A stretch of DNA of 64,000 nt from Chitinophaga pinensis (GCA_945874665.1 CAMCHJ010000007.1:38550-102549); one strand, 5' to 3'. Counted from the stretch's first letter, positions 35,592-44,045 are shown. Numbers and translations are program-made. Notes: generated by a model not told the origin, from the sequence alone.

Positions 35592-37076
35592 CTACACCGC
35601 CCTTACCAAATACAACTGACTTTTGGCCCGGGTAACCGCCGTGTACAGCCAGCGCAAGTGCTGCTGCTCGCCCCCGTAGGCCTTCTCCATCAACACAAAC
35701 ACATGCGGCCACTCGCCCCCTTGCGCCTTGTGCCCAGTAATGGCATAGGCATATTTGAGGTGCAGGGCGTTTAAATAGGGGTCGTAGGTGCCAAAGGTTT
35801 CGGCATGTCGCCGCGCCCGCCACAAGTTTTGCCAATCGGCGGCCCCCAAACTGGCCTCCTTGCTGTTGAGCAAATCGAACAGCACCCGCTGCCGCAAATA
35901 CTGCCGGTGGCCTTTTAAATCGGTATAGCTGAACTCGGCTTTGAGCCATTGCAGGCCCGCATATTCCTCTATTTCGGGGTCGAGGGCCTCGAGTTGCAGG
36001 GTTTCGCCGTTGGCGATGAAGTCGCGGTTCTTTAAAAAATGATTGCGCACCACCATGAGCTGCTCGCCAGGCAAGGGAAAGCGGCCGGCCTCGGGGTGAA
36101 GGGCTTTGCGGATGCGGACATTGAGCCGGTGCGCCCAAAAATTGCTGTAGGTCACAAAAACCACCGAATCGGGGTCGCGGCGGTACAAATCCAGGTACAG
36201 CTCAAGGGCTGCTTCGGTGCTTTGCACTTCGAGCACATCGCCTTCGAGTTCTGGCAGGTAGACGGGGGCTTGTTTGGCTTGGATGGCATCGCGGATTTGA
36301 GTGGCCAGCTGCAGGATGCCCGATTGACTTCCCTGGCGCTTTACTACCTGAAGGTCGATTTGGCGCACCCCCAATCCCAAGGCTTGCAAACGCAGCTTAC
36401 TCAGCGCCGCCGAGTCGATTTCGTGCACAGGGGGCAATTGAAAAGGATCGCCCACGAGCACGAGGCGGTTCCAGCCGCTCGACCCAAAAACGTGCTGCAG
36501 CAGGTCGGGCAGCAAGCCGTTCATGTGGTACTGCCCCTCTTTGGTGGGCATGGAGTTGACCATGGAGGCCTCATCGACCACAAAAACCACCGGTTCTTCG
36601 CTTTCGAAATGTTTGAGCAGAAACGAAAAGCCGCTGAGCTGTCCCCCTTTGTCGAGCCGCTCCTCCAGCACATAAATTTGTCGGTGCACCGTGCTCGCCT
36701 GCGCACCCGTACGCGCCGCCAGCACTTTAGCTGCCCTGCCCGTTGGCGCCAACAGCACCACCGTGCGCCCCAGCTGCCGCAGGTAATGCACCAGTCCACG
36801 CATCAAACTCGTTTTGCCCGTGCCCGCCGAACCGCGCAGCAGCAGCGCCTCGCTGGTACCTTCGCTGTGAAGATAGGCCGCCAGCTGTGCCACGGCTGCT
36901 TCCTGCTCCGCATCTGGCGCATCGCTCAAGCCCGCTAAAATACCAGCTATGGCCTCGACTTCACCTTCTCCTGCTGGCTCCAAGCCGAAATACGAAGCCG
37001 TAAAGGCCCGTAAATGCGCCGCTACAGCCTCTTGCACAGAATCTGGATCGGCAGGAGAAAAGTTAAACCGCTGCAT
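35592..37076 (-). CDS. ATP-dependent RecD-like DNA helicase (SF1)
   Basis: The 494-residue protein has AAA_30 and UvrD_C_2 domains: Walker A LLRGSAGTGKTSLMRGL (about 84-100), motif Ia LLAPTGRAAKVL, Walker B VVFVVDEASMV, motif III VLVGDPFQLPPV, and motif VI AITGHKAQGGEWPHV with YTAVTRAKSQLYLV. It is shorter than RecD2 (about 720) and lacks its N-terminal domains. Role: likely 5'-3' helicase in repair. The frame is open to 37112, but a TATTTTTG box lies 3 nt before the ATG at 37074-37076, inside the longer reading, so I take that ATG. It is divergent from the DUF5686 gene, with 77 nt between the two starts. Confidence 0.88.
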   Translation of the reverse strand: MQRFNFSPADPDSVQEAVAAHLRAFTASYFGLEPAGEGEVEAIAGILAGLSDAPDAEQEAAVAQLAAYLHSEGTSEALLLRGSAGTGKTSLMRGLVHYLRQLGRTVVLLAPTGRAAKVLAARTGAQASTVHRQIYVLEERLDKGGQLSGFSFLLKHFESEEPVVFVVDEASMVNSMPTKEGQYHMNGLLPDLLQHVFGSSGWNRLVLVGDPFQLPPVHEIDSAALSKLRLQALGLGVRQIDLQVVKRQGSQSGILQLATQIRDAIQAKQAPVYLPELEGDVLEVQSTEAALELYLDLYRRDPDSVVFVTYSNFWAHRLNVRIRKALHPEAGRFPLPGEQLMVVRNHFLKNRDFIANGETLQLEALDPEIEEYAGLQWLKAEFSYTDLKGHRQYLRQRVLFDLLNSKEASLGAADWQNLWRARRHAETFGTYDPYLNALHLKYAYAITGHKAQGGEWPHVFVLMEKAYGGEQQHLRWLYTAVTRAKSQLYLVRAV

Positions 37077-37079
37077 CCC

Positions 37080-37087
37080 CAAAAATA
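37080..37087 (-). promoter_or_regulatory. -7 box TATTTTTG, 3 nt before the helicase ATG
   Basis: Perfect TAnnTTTG, followed by GGG and ATG. Transcription would begin at or just inside the start codon. Confidence 0.55.
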
Positions 37088-37141
37088 CGTGGGAAACGCA
37101 GCTTTTTGGCATATTTTGTGCGGAAATGACAGCGAACCGCT

Positions 37142-37149
37142 TATTTTCG
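37142..37149 (+). promoter_or_regulatory. -7 box TATTTTCG, 4 nt before ATG of the DUF5686 gene
   Basis: One change from TAnnTTTG. Together with 37080-37087 it makes a compact divergent promoter. Confidence 0.5.
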
Positions 37150-37153
37150 TAAC

Positions 37154-39658
37154 ATGGCCCAACGCATCCTCAGCTTATTGTTTCTCCTTTTTACCGGTTT
37201 TACCACGCAAGCGCAGTATTTGCTCGAGGGACAAGTGCTGGATGCTGAAAACAAACAGTCGTTACCCTTCGTCAACATGCTCGTGAATGAAGGCAAAACG
37301 GGGGTCATTACCGACATCAACGGGCGCTTTCGCATCCAACTCAGCGAGCCCATCCGCAGCCTCAAACTCAGCTATGTGGGCTACGAGCCCCTGCAATACC
37401 AGCACCCAGCCGGCAGTCAGCGCATCAACATAGAAATGCAAAAAAAAGCCTTTGGCTTGCAGGAAGTGACCATTTTAGCGGGTGAAAATCCTGCCCACCG
37501 CGTCATCCTGGAAGCCGTGCGGCGGCGCAACGACAACAACCCCGAAAAACTCAACAGCTTTCGATATACCGCCTACAACCGCTTTGTGGTCACCATCGAT
37601 TCAAGCGACCGGCCATTGGTGGATACCATTGCTACTACTTTAAAAAAGCGCAAGGACCAGTCTGACACCCTCCTAACCGACTCCAGCAACTACGAAAGGG
37701 CCCAGTTTTTCCGCGCCCGTGACCTCTTCTTAAGCGAGTCGGTGAGCGAAAAAACCTTCCGTGCCCCCGACCTCAGTCAAGAGCAAATTATAGGCACCCG
37801 CACCTCCGGCGTGCAAAACCCCCTCTTTTTACTGTTGTCGAGCCAGTTTCAAAGCTTCTCCTTTTACAGCGACTACATTAGCATCCTCGACATCCGCTAC
37901 CTCAATCCCATCTCGCCGGGCAGTACTAGCAAATACTTCTTTCAGCTGCAAGACACACTTTACGACGCCTCCGACACCATTTTTGTCATCAGCTTCAAAC
38001 CCCGCCAAAGCAGCAACATCAGCGGCATGAAAGGGCTTTTGTACATCCACACCAACGGCTACGCCCTCCAAAACGTACTGGCCGAGCCTGCCGACACCAT
38101 TGCGGGTTTGCAGCTGCGCATCCGGCAGCATTACGACCTCATCAACGGGCAACGCTGGTTTCCTACCCAACTCAATACCACCATCCTCTTTAAAAGTATT
38201 GACCTTGGCGGCATACATCCGGTGGCCGTTGCCAACGCCTACCTCAGCAATATCCAAATAAATCCACCTGTAAAGCGCAGCGACATCCAAGTCAACGGCA
38301 GCGAAGTGCTGCGCGACGCCACCAACAAGCCAATCGGCTACTGGGAGCCCTTTCGGCGGGAGGCGCTGAGCGAGCGCGACTGGGAAACCTACCGCTTCAT
38401 CGACAGCATCAGCACGCAGTTTAAGCTCGAACGCCGGCTGCGGTATGCCTTGGCCGTGAGCACAGGCCGGCTGCCGGTGGGGCCGCTCGACCTCCGCCTG
38501 CGCGATATCCTTAGTGGCAACCGCTACGAAGGAGTCCGCCTGGGCATGAGCGTGGCCACCAACGACAAAGTGAGCCACTGGTTTTCGGCGGGAGGCTATG
38601 CAGCCTACGGTTTGAGCGACCGGCAAGGCAAGTACGGCCTCAACACCGACATCTTTTTCGATCCCCGCAAAAAATACAGTCTCAGTTTCTTTGGTCACAA
38701 CGACCTCGTAGTAAACGGCGGCTACCAGCTTTTCAACAACCAAACGGGACTCATCAACACCCATCCCGACCAGCTCACCCAGTTTTTCAACCGCTTTTTC
38801 GACCGCGAGCAGGCCATTGGCGCCCGTTTTCGCTTCCTCAATGTGCGCTACCTCAGCGGCGACATCAGCTTTAAAGGCAGTTACCGCCAGCAAACACCTT
38901 GGTTTCAATACCGCTACTTGCCCTTGGCGCCTGGCTATCCCTCCGCTACCTTGCCCGAGGCCGCGGCTCCGCCTGCCTTTAATTATCGGGAAGCTGGGGT
39001 GCAACTGCGTTATGCCTTCCGTGAAAAAATGCTGCGCATGGCCGATCGTGAAATCACTGTGGAGAGCAAGTATCCCATCGTGCACTTCAATTTCCACAAA
39101 GGCTTTGCGGGTTTTGGGGGAGATTTTGACTACCACCGCCTGTTGTTGCGGGTCGAAAAAGACTTCATTATCCGCAATGCCGGCGTGTTTACCGCCGTGG
39201 CCACTGGTGGCGCCGTATTCAGCAACAGCTCGCTGCCCATTCAACAGCTCTTTTTTATGCGCGGCACGGGGCGCAACAATGGTTTTATGGTGCCGCTCAA
39301 TTTCCAAACCTTCGACATGCATGATTTTTCCGGAAACCGCTTTGCACAGCTCAATTTGCGGCACAATTTTGAGTCGCTTTTCTTCAAAACCTACAAGCAG
39401 CAGCCCATTTTTGCCCTGCACCACAACAGCGGCATCAGTGTTTTAGACGCGCCCAGCGACCATTATTTTACCGAAGCCACCCGCTTTGTAGCACGCATAA
39501 CCGATGCCCGCTTGGGCTACCACGAAAGTGGCGTTTCGCTCACCAACATTTTACTTTTGGGCGGGCGCTGGGGAGTAGGCATATTTTACCGTTACGGCCC
39601 GTACAGCAGTACCGAACTCGGAGATAATTTCGCCTTCAAACTCGCCTTAACACCCTAA
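37154..39658 (+). CDS. DUF5686 outer-membrane protein with carboxypeptidase-regulatory-like domain
   Basis: The 834-residue protein has a signal peptide (1-20, ending TTQAQ), then a carboxypeptidase-regulatory-like beta-sandwich (about 21-105; EGQVLDAENKQSLPFVNMLV, TGVITDINGRFRI), then the DUF5686 region to the end. The C-terminal half is rich in alternating hydrophobic strands with aromatic ends, as in an outer-membrane beta-barrel. It resembles the N-terminal plug part of SusC/TonB-type proteins, but no TonB receptor domain or SusD partner is present. Function is unknown. An antisense frame of 531 codons runs through it, an effect of its GC-rich codon use. Confidence 0.8.
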   Translation: MAQRILSLLFLLFTGFTTQAQYLLEGQVLDAENKQSLPFVNMLVNEGKTGVITDINGRFRIQLSEPIRSLKLSYVGYEPLQYQHPAGSQRINIEMQKKAFGLQEVTILAGENPAHRVILEAVRRRNDNNPEKLNSFRYTAYNRFVVTIDSSDRPLVDTIATTLKKRKDQSDTLLTDSSNYERAQFFRARDLFLSESVSEKTFRAPDLSQEQIIGTRTSGVQNPLFLLLSSQFQSFSFYSDYISILDIRYLNPISPGSTSKYFFQLQDTLYDASDTIFVISFKPRQSSNISGMKGLLYIHTNGYALQNVLAEPADTIAGLQLRIRQHYDLINGQRWFPTQLNTTILFKSIDLGGIHPVAVANAYLSNIQINPPVKRSDIQVNGSEVLRDATNKPIGYWEPFRREALSERDWETYRFIDSISTQFKLERRLRYALAVSTGRLPVGPLDLRLRDILSGNRYEGVRLGMSVATNDKVSHWFSAGGYAAYGLSDRQGKYGLNTDIFFDPRKKYSLSFFGHNDLVVNGGYQLFNNQTGLINTHPDQLTQFFNRFFDREQAIGARFRFLNVRYLSGDISFKGSYRQQTPWFQYRYLPLAPGYPSATLPEAAAPPAFNYREAGVQLRYAFREKMLRMADREITVESKYPIVHFNFHKGFAGFGGDFDYHRLLLRVEKDFIIRNAGVFTAVATGGAVFSNSSLPIQQLFFMRGTGRNNGFMVPLNFQTFDMHDFSGNRFAQLNLRHNFESLFFKTYKQQPIFALHHNSGISVLDAPSDHYFTEATRFVARITDARLGYHESGVSLTNILLLGGRWGVGIFYRYGPYSSTELGDNFAFKLALTP

Positions 39659-39661
39659 GGG

Positions 39662-39692
39662 AGCTTTTCGGTCACAAAAATGACAGAAAGCT
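39662..39692 (+). terminator. imperfect hairpin after the DUF5686 gene
   Basis: Arms AGCTTTTCGGTCA and TGACAGAAAGCT pair with one bulge around a CAAAAA loop. The gene stop is a few nt upstream. The T run is missing, so the call is tentative. Confidence 0.35.
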
Positions 39693-39724
39693 GAAAATTA
39701 ATCATTTGAAAATATAAGATTCCC

Positions 39725-39732
39725 TATTTTCG
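39725..39732 (+). promoter_or_regulatory. -7 box TATTTTCG, 19 nt before the nhaD ATG
   Basis: One change from TAnnTTTG; same spacing as in front of glnN. Confidence 0.45.
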
Positions 39733-39751
39733 CAGCGAATTTCATCGCAAA

Positions 39752-41131
39752 ATGGTACTAGCAATCGTTATCGTATTTGTGCTTGGCTACTTGGCTATCG
39801 CACTCGAGCATCCCCTTCACGTCAACAAAGCAGCCTCGGCCCTCATTACAGCAGTGCTGTGCTGGACCATTTTGGTGCTGTTTCCCACACCAGCCAACTT
39901 TTTTGACACCGAAATTTGGAAGCATTTTTTAGAACAGTACAGCTTGAGTCATGCCGTAGAAGGCATGAGCACAGGAGAGCTCTTTCAAGCCTTCACCAAA
40001 TACGAGCTCAACCATCACTTGGGCACCATTGCTGAGATTTTATTTTTCTTGCTCGGCGCCATGACCATCGTCGAAATCATCGACTCACACCAAGGCTTTA
40101 AAGTCATTACCAACCGCATCAAAACCAAAGACAGCCAAAAACTGCTGATCATCATCAGTGTTTTGGCCTTTTTTATGTCGGCCGTACTCGATAACCTCAC
40201 CACCGCCATTGTGATGGTGAGTTTACTACGTAAGCTCATTCACAACCCCCTACAGCGCAAAATTTACGCGGGCATGGTCATCATTGCCGCCAATGCCGGC
40301 GGTGCCTGGTCGCCCATTGGCGACGTAACCACCACCATGTTGTGGATTGGCGGTCAGATTACAGCGGGAAATATCATGCGAACTTTGTTTTTACCATCAT
40401 TGGTTTGTTTGATTATACCACTGATAATCGTGGCTCGCCAGATGAAAGGCAGGGTAGTACGTGCCGCTTACGACTACAAAGTGGCCGATGAAATGGAATT
40501 GATCAAAGGCAGTCGCCTCATGTTCATTTTGGGCATCTCCGTACTCCTATTCGTGCCAATATTCAAAACAGTGACCCACCTCCCTCCATATTTGGGGATG
40601 TTGTTTGGGTTGGGTTTAGTTTGGATTACCTCTGAGTTCATCCACATCGACAAAACAGAAGAGGAGAAAAAGCCCTATTCAGCGATACATGCCTTGAGCA
40701 AAATCGATACCTCGAGTGTTTTGTTTTTCTTAGGCATCCTCTTGGCCATTGCCTCGCTCGAAAGTTTAAACGTATTGCGTGAACTCGCAGGCGTGCTCAA
40801 TAATGTTTTTGGTGATATGCGTATCATCGTATTCATCATCGGCTTGCTTTCGGCCATTGTCGACAACGTGCCTTTGGTAGCTGCGAGCATGGGTATGTAC
40901 GACATGGCCACCTATCCAACCGACCACTGGATGTGGGAATTTATGGCTTATTGCGCTGGTACTGGCGGCAGTGCCCTCATTATTGGCTCAGCAGCGGGTG
41001 TTGCGGTGATGGGCATGGAGCGCATCGATTTTATGTGGTACGTTAAAAAAATTAGCGGTTTGGCGCTCATCGGCTACGCTGCGGGTGCTGTGGTGTATCT
41101 GCTTACCTACCCGTTTTTTGCAGTTCACTAA
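39752..41131 (+). CDS. nhaD: Na+/H+ antiporter, NhaD family
   Basis: NhaD exports sodium (or lithium) for protons at alkaline pH. The 459-residue chain has about 12 membrane segments of the ion-transporter superfamily. Typical stretches are AIALEHPLHVNKAASAL at the N-terminus, HHLGTIAEILFFLLGAMTIVEIID (A-E and L-G-A-M), SAVLDNLTTAIVMVSLLRK, ANAGGAWSPIGDVTTTMLW, and IVDNVPLVAASMGMY, the last three being the paired DN-containing re-entrant regions. It fits a marine or salty habitat. Its stop overlaps the ATG of the epimerase gene by 1 nt, an unexpected pairing. Confidence 0.93.
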   Translation: MVLAIVIVFVLGYLAIALEHPLHVNKAASALITAVLCWTILVLFPTPANFFDTEIWKHFLEQYSLSHAVEGMSTGELFQAFTKYELNHHLGTIAEILFFLLGAMTIVEIIDSHQGFKVITNRIKTKDSQKLLIIISVLAFFMSAVLDNLTTAIVMVSLLRKLIHNPLQRKIYAGMVIIAANAGGAWSPIGDVTTTMLWIGGQITAGNIMRTLFLPSLVCLIIPLIIVARQMKGRVVRAAYDYKVADEMELIKGSRLMFILGISVLLFVPIFKTVTHLPPYLGMLFGLGLVWITSEFIHIDKTEEEKKPYSAIHALSKIDTSSVLFFLGILLAIASLESLNVLRELAGVLNNVFGDMRIIVFIIGLLSAIVDNVPLVAASMGMYDMATYPTDHWMWEFMAYCAGTGGSALIIGSAAGVAVMGMERIDFMWYVKKISGLALIGYAAGAVVYLLTYPFFAVH

Positions 41132-41676
41132 TGGAAATCATCCATACCCCGTTCGAAGGCCTGAAGGTCATTCAGCCCAAAGTTTGGGGTGATGCTCGGG
41201 GTCATTTTTTTGAGAGTTACAGCGAAGCGGCCTTCAAGGCGGCTGGCTTGCCTACCGATTTTGTGCAAGACAACCAATCGCTTTCCGCCAGTGGCATCCT
41301 CCGCGGTTTGCATTTTCAAGCCCCTCCTTTTGCGCAGGGTAAATTGGTGCGCGTGATTGTGGGCGCCGTGCTCGATGTGGTGGTAGACATTCGCAAAGGC
41401 TCCGCCACGTATGGTGAGCACCTCAAAATTGAGCTCTCGGCCGACAATAAAAAGATGTTGTGGGTACCTCCTGGTTTCGCACATGGGTTTTTAACCCTAC
41501 AAGACGATACCATTTTTGTTTACAAAGTCACTGGTTTATACAACAAAGAAAGCGAAGGCGGCCTGTTGTGGAACGACCCGCAGCTGGGTATTGACTGGGG
41601 CGTGGCTGATCCGCTGTTGTCGGATAAAGACAAGGTGCAATCGAGCTGGGTGGATTTTGTGACGCCGTTCGAATAG
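41131..41676 (+). CDS. rfbC: dTDP-4-dehydrorhamnose 3,5-epimerase
   Basis: RfbC (RmlC) epimerises the sugar at C3 and C5 on the way to dTDP-L-rhamnose. The 181-residue cupin has ILRGLHFQAPPFAQGKLVRV with the catalytic His, VVVDIRKGSATYG with the Asp of the dyad, and WVPPGFAHGFLTL. Length is usual for the family. It is coupled to nhaD (TAATG); rfbA, rfbB and rfbD are not in the window. A related 3,5-epimerase with another dTDP-sugar cannot be excluded. Confidence 0.92.
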   Translation: MEIIHTPFEGLKVIQPKVWGDARGHFFESYSEAAFKAAGLPTDFVQDNQSLSASGILRGLHFQAPPFAQGKLVRVIVGAVLDVVVDIRKGSATYGEHLKIELSADNKKMLWVPPGFAHGFLTLQDDTIFVYKVTGLYNKESEGGLLWNDPQLGIDWGVADPLLSDKDKVQSSWVDFVTPFE

Positions 41677-41703
41677 CGGCTCCGTGTTTTGATCGAAATC
41701 GCA

Positions 41704-41871
41704 AATCATAAATCCGACGTCTTAAATCATAAATCTGAAATCGCCCCTTCGACAGGGCTCAGGGACCACCTTCGACAGGGCTCAGGGACCAGAAGAACTC
41801 AAAAAAATCCTAAATCGGCATTCGCTATTCGCTAATCATAAATCCGACGTCTTAAATCATAAATCGGAAAT
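41704..41871. repeat. two direct copies of a GACGTC-core repeat, 130 nt apart
   Basis: Copy one begins at 41704 and copy two at 41834. Both read AATCATAAATCC-GACGTC-TTAAATCATAAATC followed by GAAATC; the first 32 bp are identical. Within a copy AATCATAAATC occurs twice around the GACGTC core. A diverged inverted copy is at 9704-9734. The repeat fills most of the space between rfbC and TDO, and its second copy ends just before the TDO promoter box. Confidence 0.8.
41746..41791. repeat. exact tandem duplication of a 23-bp unit
   Basis: Units at 41746-41768 and 41769-41791 are identical. Each contains TTCGACAGGGCTCAGGGACC, close to the TTCGACAAGCTCAGG element seen in intergenic DNA of many bacteria. 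The pair is nested between the two GACGTC-core repeats. Confidence 0.8.
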
Positions 41872-41874
41872 CCC

Positions 41875-41882
41875 TATCTTTG
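41875..41882 (+). promoter_or_regulatory. -7 box TATCTTTG, 3 nt before the TDO ATG
   Basis: Perfect TAnnTTTG. The in-frame TTG at 41880 is part of this box, so it should not be taken as the start codon. Confidence 0.6.
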
Positions 41883-41885
41883 AGC

Positions 41886-42839
41886 ATGGAGCTCCAACCT
41901 GAAATCCTTGAAAAACTGCAGCGTCTTGAAAAGAAGTACGCAGCCATGGGCCAAGACATGCAATCGTACCTCGAAGGCCTGATTTATACTGATTATTTGC
42001 CGTATTGGGACTATGTACACCTCGATGTGCTACTCAATTTACAGCATCCGCGCACCGATTTACCCGATGAAAAGATCTTCATCATGTACCACCAAATTAC
42101 CGAGTTGTACTTCAATTTGGTGCTGCATGAGCTCGACCAGCTGGGAGAAGCCGCGCAGCCTGAAGCGAGCTGGGTACTGGCTCGGGTAACCCGCATCAAC
42201 CGTTATTTTCAGGCCCTCAAAACCTCCTTCGGCATCATGGTCGATGGCATGGAAAAGGAGCAGTTCCTCAAATTCCGCATGGCGTTACTCCCAGCCTCGG
42301 GCTTTCAAAGTGTGCAATACCGTAAAATTGAGATATGCGCCACTGATTTTGTGAATTTGCTGGATAAGGACCACCGCACGGCCGAAGTGTTGAGGGCGCC
42401 TTTGAGTGAGCAGTTCGAATACATTTATTGGAAAAAGGGTGCCACAGAGCTGAGCACCGGGCGAAAAACCCTCACCCTCAAGCAATTTGAGAAAAAGTAC
42501 CAAGAAGAACTCATCCGACTGGCTGAAAAGCAGCAGGAACTCAACTTATATGAGGTGTACCGCAGGCTCCCCGAGGGACCTGAAAAAGGCAAAGTAGCCG
42601 ACGCCTTGCGTGAATTTGACGTTCATGTAAACGTAAATTGGCCGTTGGTGCATTATAAATCAGCCGTGCGCTATTTGCAGCAACGTCCTGAGAGTATTGC
42701 CGCCACAGGAGGCACCAACTGGCAGAAATACCTGCCTCCCCGCTTCCAAAAGCGGGTATTTTTCCCTGAGCTTTGGTCTGCAGCAGAGCTTGATGAGTGG
42801 GGCAAAGGCTGGGTGGAAGAAACGCTGCTGGGGCAATGA
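41886..42839 (+). CDS. tryptophan 2,3-dioxygenase
   Basis: TDO is the heme enzyme that opens the indole ring of tryptophan to N-formylkynurenine, the first step of the kynurenine pathway. The 317-residue helical chain contains YWDYVHLDVLLNLQ, MYHQITELYFNLVLHELDQL with the substrate-contacting and distal-His region, and RMALLPASGFQSVQYRKIE, all family marks. Length lies between bacterial (about 280) and animal (about 400) forms. I start at ATG 41886; the promoter box directly before it implies a leaderless mRNA. It overlaps the WYL regulator gene by 4 nt (ATGA). Other pathway genes lie 1.7-7 kb downstream. Confidence 0.93.
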   Translation: MELQPEILEKLQRLEKKYAAMGQDMQSYLEGLIYTDYLPYWDYVHLDVLLNLQHPRTDLPDEKIFIMYHQITELYFNLVLHELDQLGEAAQPEASWVLARVTRINRYFQALKTSFGIMVDGMEKEQFLKFRMALLPASGFQSVQYRKIEICATDFVNLLDKDHRTAEVLRAPLSEQFEYIYWKKGATELSTGRKTLTLKQFEKKYQEELIRLAEKQQELNLYEVYRRLPEGPEKGKVADALREFDVHVNVNWPLVHYKSAVRYLQQRPESIAATGGTNWQKYLPPRFQKRVFFPELWSAAELDEWGKGWVEETLLGQ

Positions 42840-43729
42840 AAGACCCTGGTAAGCTCCTGCGCCTCTTTCGTGAAATGAACCTTTTGGCAGGTAGCAAGCG
42901 TGGTTATACCGTAAACGAGCTGGCCGACAAGATTGGCGTGAGCTACCGAACCGTTTACCGCGATATCAAAATATTTGAAGAAACGGGTTTTGAAATCATT
43001 CAAAATCCCCAGACCAAGCGCATGCGTTTGGCCCATGCGGGCGAAATCAGTGATAAGATGAACTTCAACAAAACCGAAGCCGGACTGTTGGAGCAGGCCT
43101 TGGTATCGCTGCCTGAGAGTCCTGTAAAACAAATGCTCTTCGATAAGGTGCATGCCCTCAGCGGTAGCGTACAGCAACTCAAGAGCTTGCAGCGCCAACA
43201 AACTGCCCATAATTTCCAGCTTTTAGCGCAGGCCATGCGCGACAAAAAGCAGGCGTTGTTGCTCGACTACAACTCGCCGAGCTCGCAGAGTGTGAGCAAC
43301 CGCCTGGTGGAGCCCTTTGCTTTTAATGAGCGCCTTGATACCGTGTATGGCTACGAGCCTTCTAGCCGCAAAAACAAATTTTTCAAACTAGAGCGCATCG
43401 GTCAGGTGCGCTTAGAGCAAATCGGCTGGCAATTCGAATACATGCACGAGCAGCAAGAAACCGATATTTTTGGCATTCCTTTTAGTGAAGAAAAACTGGT
43501 AGTGCGCTTGCTTTTAGGACGGCTCGCCAGCAACCTCTTGCGCGAAGAACACCCAGCTGCGCTGCCGTTTTTGCAGCCTCAGCCTGATGGCCGAAACCTG
43601 CTCGAATTGAGGGTTGCGGATTTTCGGGGGATTGGTCGTTTTACTTTAGGATTGGTCGATGACCTCGAAGTGTTAGGTCCACTTGACTTTAAAACCTACC
43701 TAACCAAACTAGCAAAATTATTGCAGTAA
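42836..43729 (+). CDS. WYL-domain transcriptional regulator (HTH + WYL)
   Basis: The 297-residue protein begins at the ATG that overlaps the TDO stop, since upstream codons belong to TDO. A winged helix-turn-helix (HTH_11/DeoR type; GYTVNELADKIGVSYRTVYRDIK split over about 21-43) is followed by the WYL domain (about 135-220) with KQALLLDYNSPSSQSVSNRLVEP and YGYEPSSRKNKFFKLERI in key part. WYL domains sense nucleotides or other small ligands. The place right behind TDO suggests that it controls tryptophan breakdown, perhaps in response to a pathway product. Confidence 0.85.
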   Translation: MKDPGKLLRLFREMNLLAGSKRGYTVNELADKIGVSYRTVYRDIKIFEETGFEIIQNPQTKRMRLAHAGEISDKMNFNKTEAGLLEQALVSLPESPVKQMLFDKVHALSGSVQQLKSLQRQQTAHNFQLLAQAMRDKKQALLLDYNSPSSQSVSNRLVEPFAFNERLDTVYGYEPSSRKNKFFKLERIGQVRLEQIGWQFEYMHEQQETDIFGIPFSEEKLVVRLLLGRLASNLLREEHPAALPFLQPQPDGRNLLELRVADFRGIGRFTLGLVDDLEVLGPLDFKTYLTKLAKLLQ

Positions 43730-43794
43730 TTTTTTGTGGGCGGCAGTGGTGCTCCAGCCAAACAGTTAATTACGCCTTTATTAAGCTGTTCGAA

Positions 43795-43807
43795 GTACTT
43801 GAAGTAC
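43795..43807. promoter_or_regulatory. perfect 13-bp palindrome GTACTT-G-AAGTAC
   Basis: Two 6-bp arms around one base, 66 bp after the WYL gene and 100 bp before the small ORF. A dimeric regulator could bind; which one is unknown. Confidence 0.4.
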
Positions 43808-43850
43808 AAAATAGACAGCTGGTTAACTCTATAAATAGCTTCAATATAAC

Positions 43851-43867
43851 TTGACAAGACGTGTCAA
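43851..43867. promoter_or_regulatory. inverted repeat TTGACA-N5-TGTCAA
   Basis: Perfect 6-bp arms with a 5-nt spacer, 39 bp before the ATG of the 45-codon ORF. The second palindrome in this short gap strengthens the idea of regulated transcription. Confidence 0.45.
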
Positions 43868-43906
43868 TTCATGCCGATACCTTAGTATTATCAAAAGGAA
43901 AAAGAC

Positions 43907-44044
43907 ATGAAAAAGCACATCCAAAAGAAAGCACTACCCATCCTCATCATTGAGGACGTATTAGATTGTGTACCTGCCGACATCACCGATCTCGAAGCCT
44001 ACTTCGCCGGCGAAACTGAAGAAATCATGACCCAAGCTGCCTAA
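43907..44044 (+). CDS. small hypothetical protein, 45 residues
   Basis: An unreported-size frame from ATG 43907 to TAA 44042-44044. It has a purine-rich AAAAGGAAAAAG just upstream, one of the few Shine-Dalgarno-like sites in the window, and codon choice like its neighbours (ATC, CTC, GAA, GCC). The peptide has a basic start (KKHIQKK), a hydrophobic middle (ALPILIIEDVLD), and an acidic end with one Cys (residue 21). I do not recognise it. Its stop is 1 nt from the ATG of the following gene, so the two appear coupled. A precursor peptide, an antitoxin-like partner and a leader peptide are all possible, and none is shown. Confidence 0.5.
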   Translation: MKKHIQKKALPILIIEDVLDCVPADITDLEAYFAGETEEIMTQAA

Positions 44045-44045
44045 T

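Noticed and set aside
35425-36138. 237-codon minus-strand frame across the ppx end and helicase
   Set aside because: It overlaps conserved helicase motifs in another frame and is rich in Arg, Pro and Ala, as expected for a shadow frame.
37829-39424. 531-codon antisense open frame in the DUF5686 gene
   Set aside because: It mirrors the codon pattern of the sense gene, has no recognisable domain, and the sense strand gives a well-formed signal peptide and domains.
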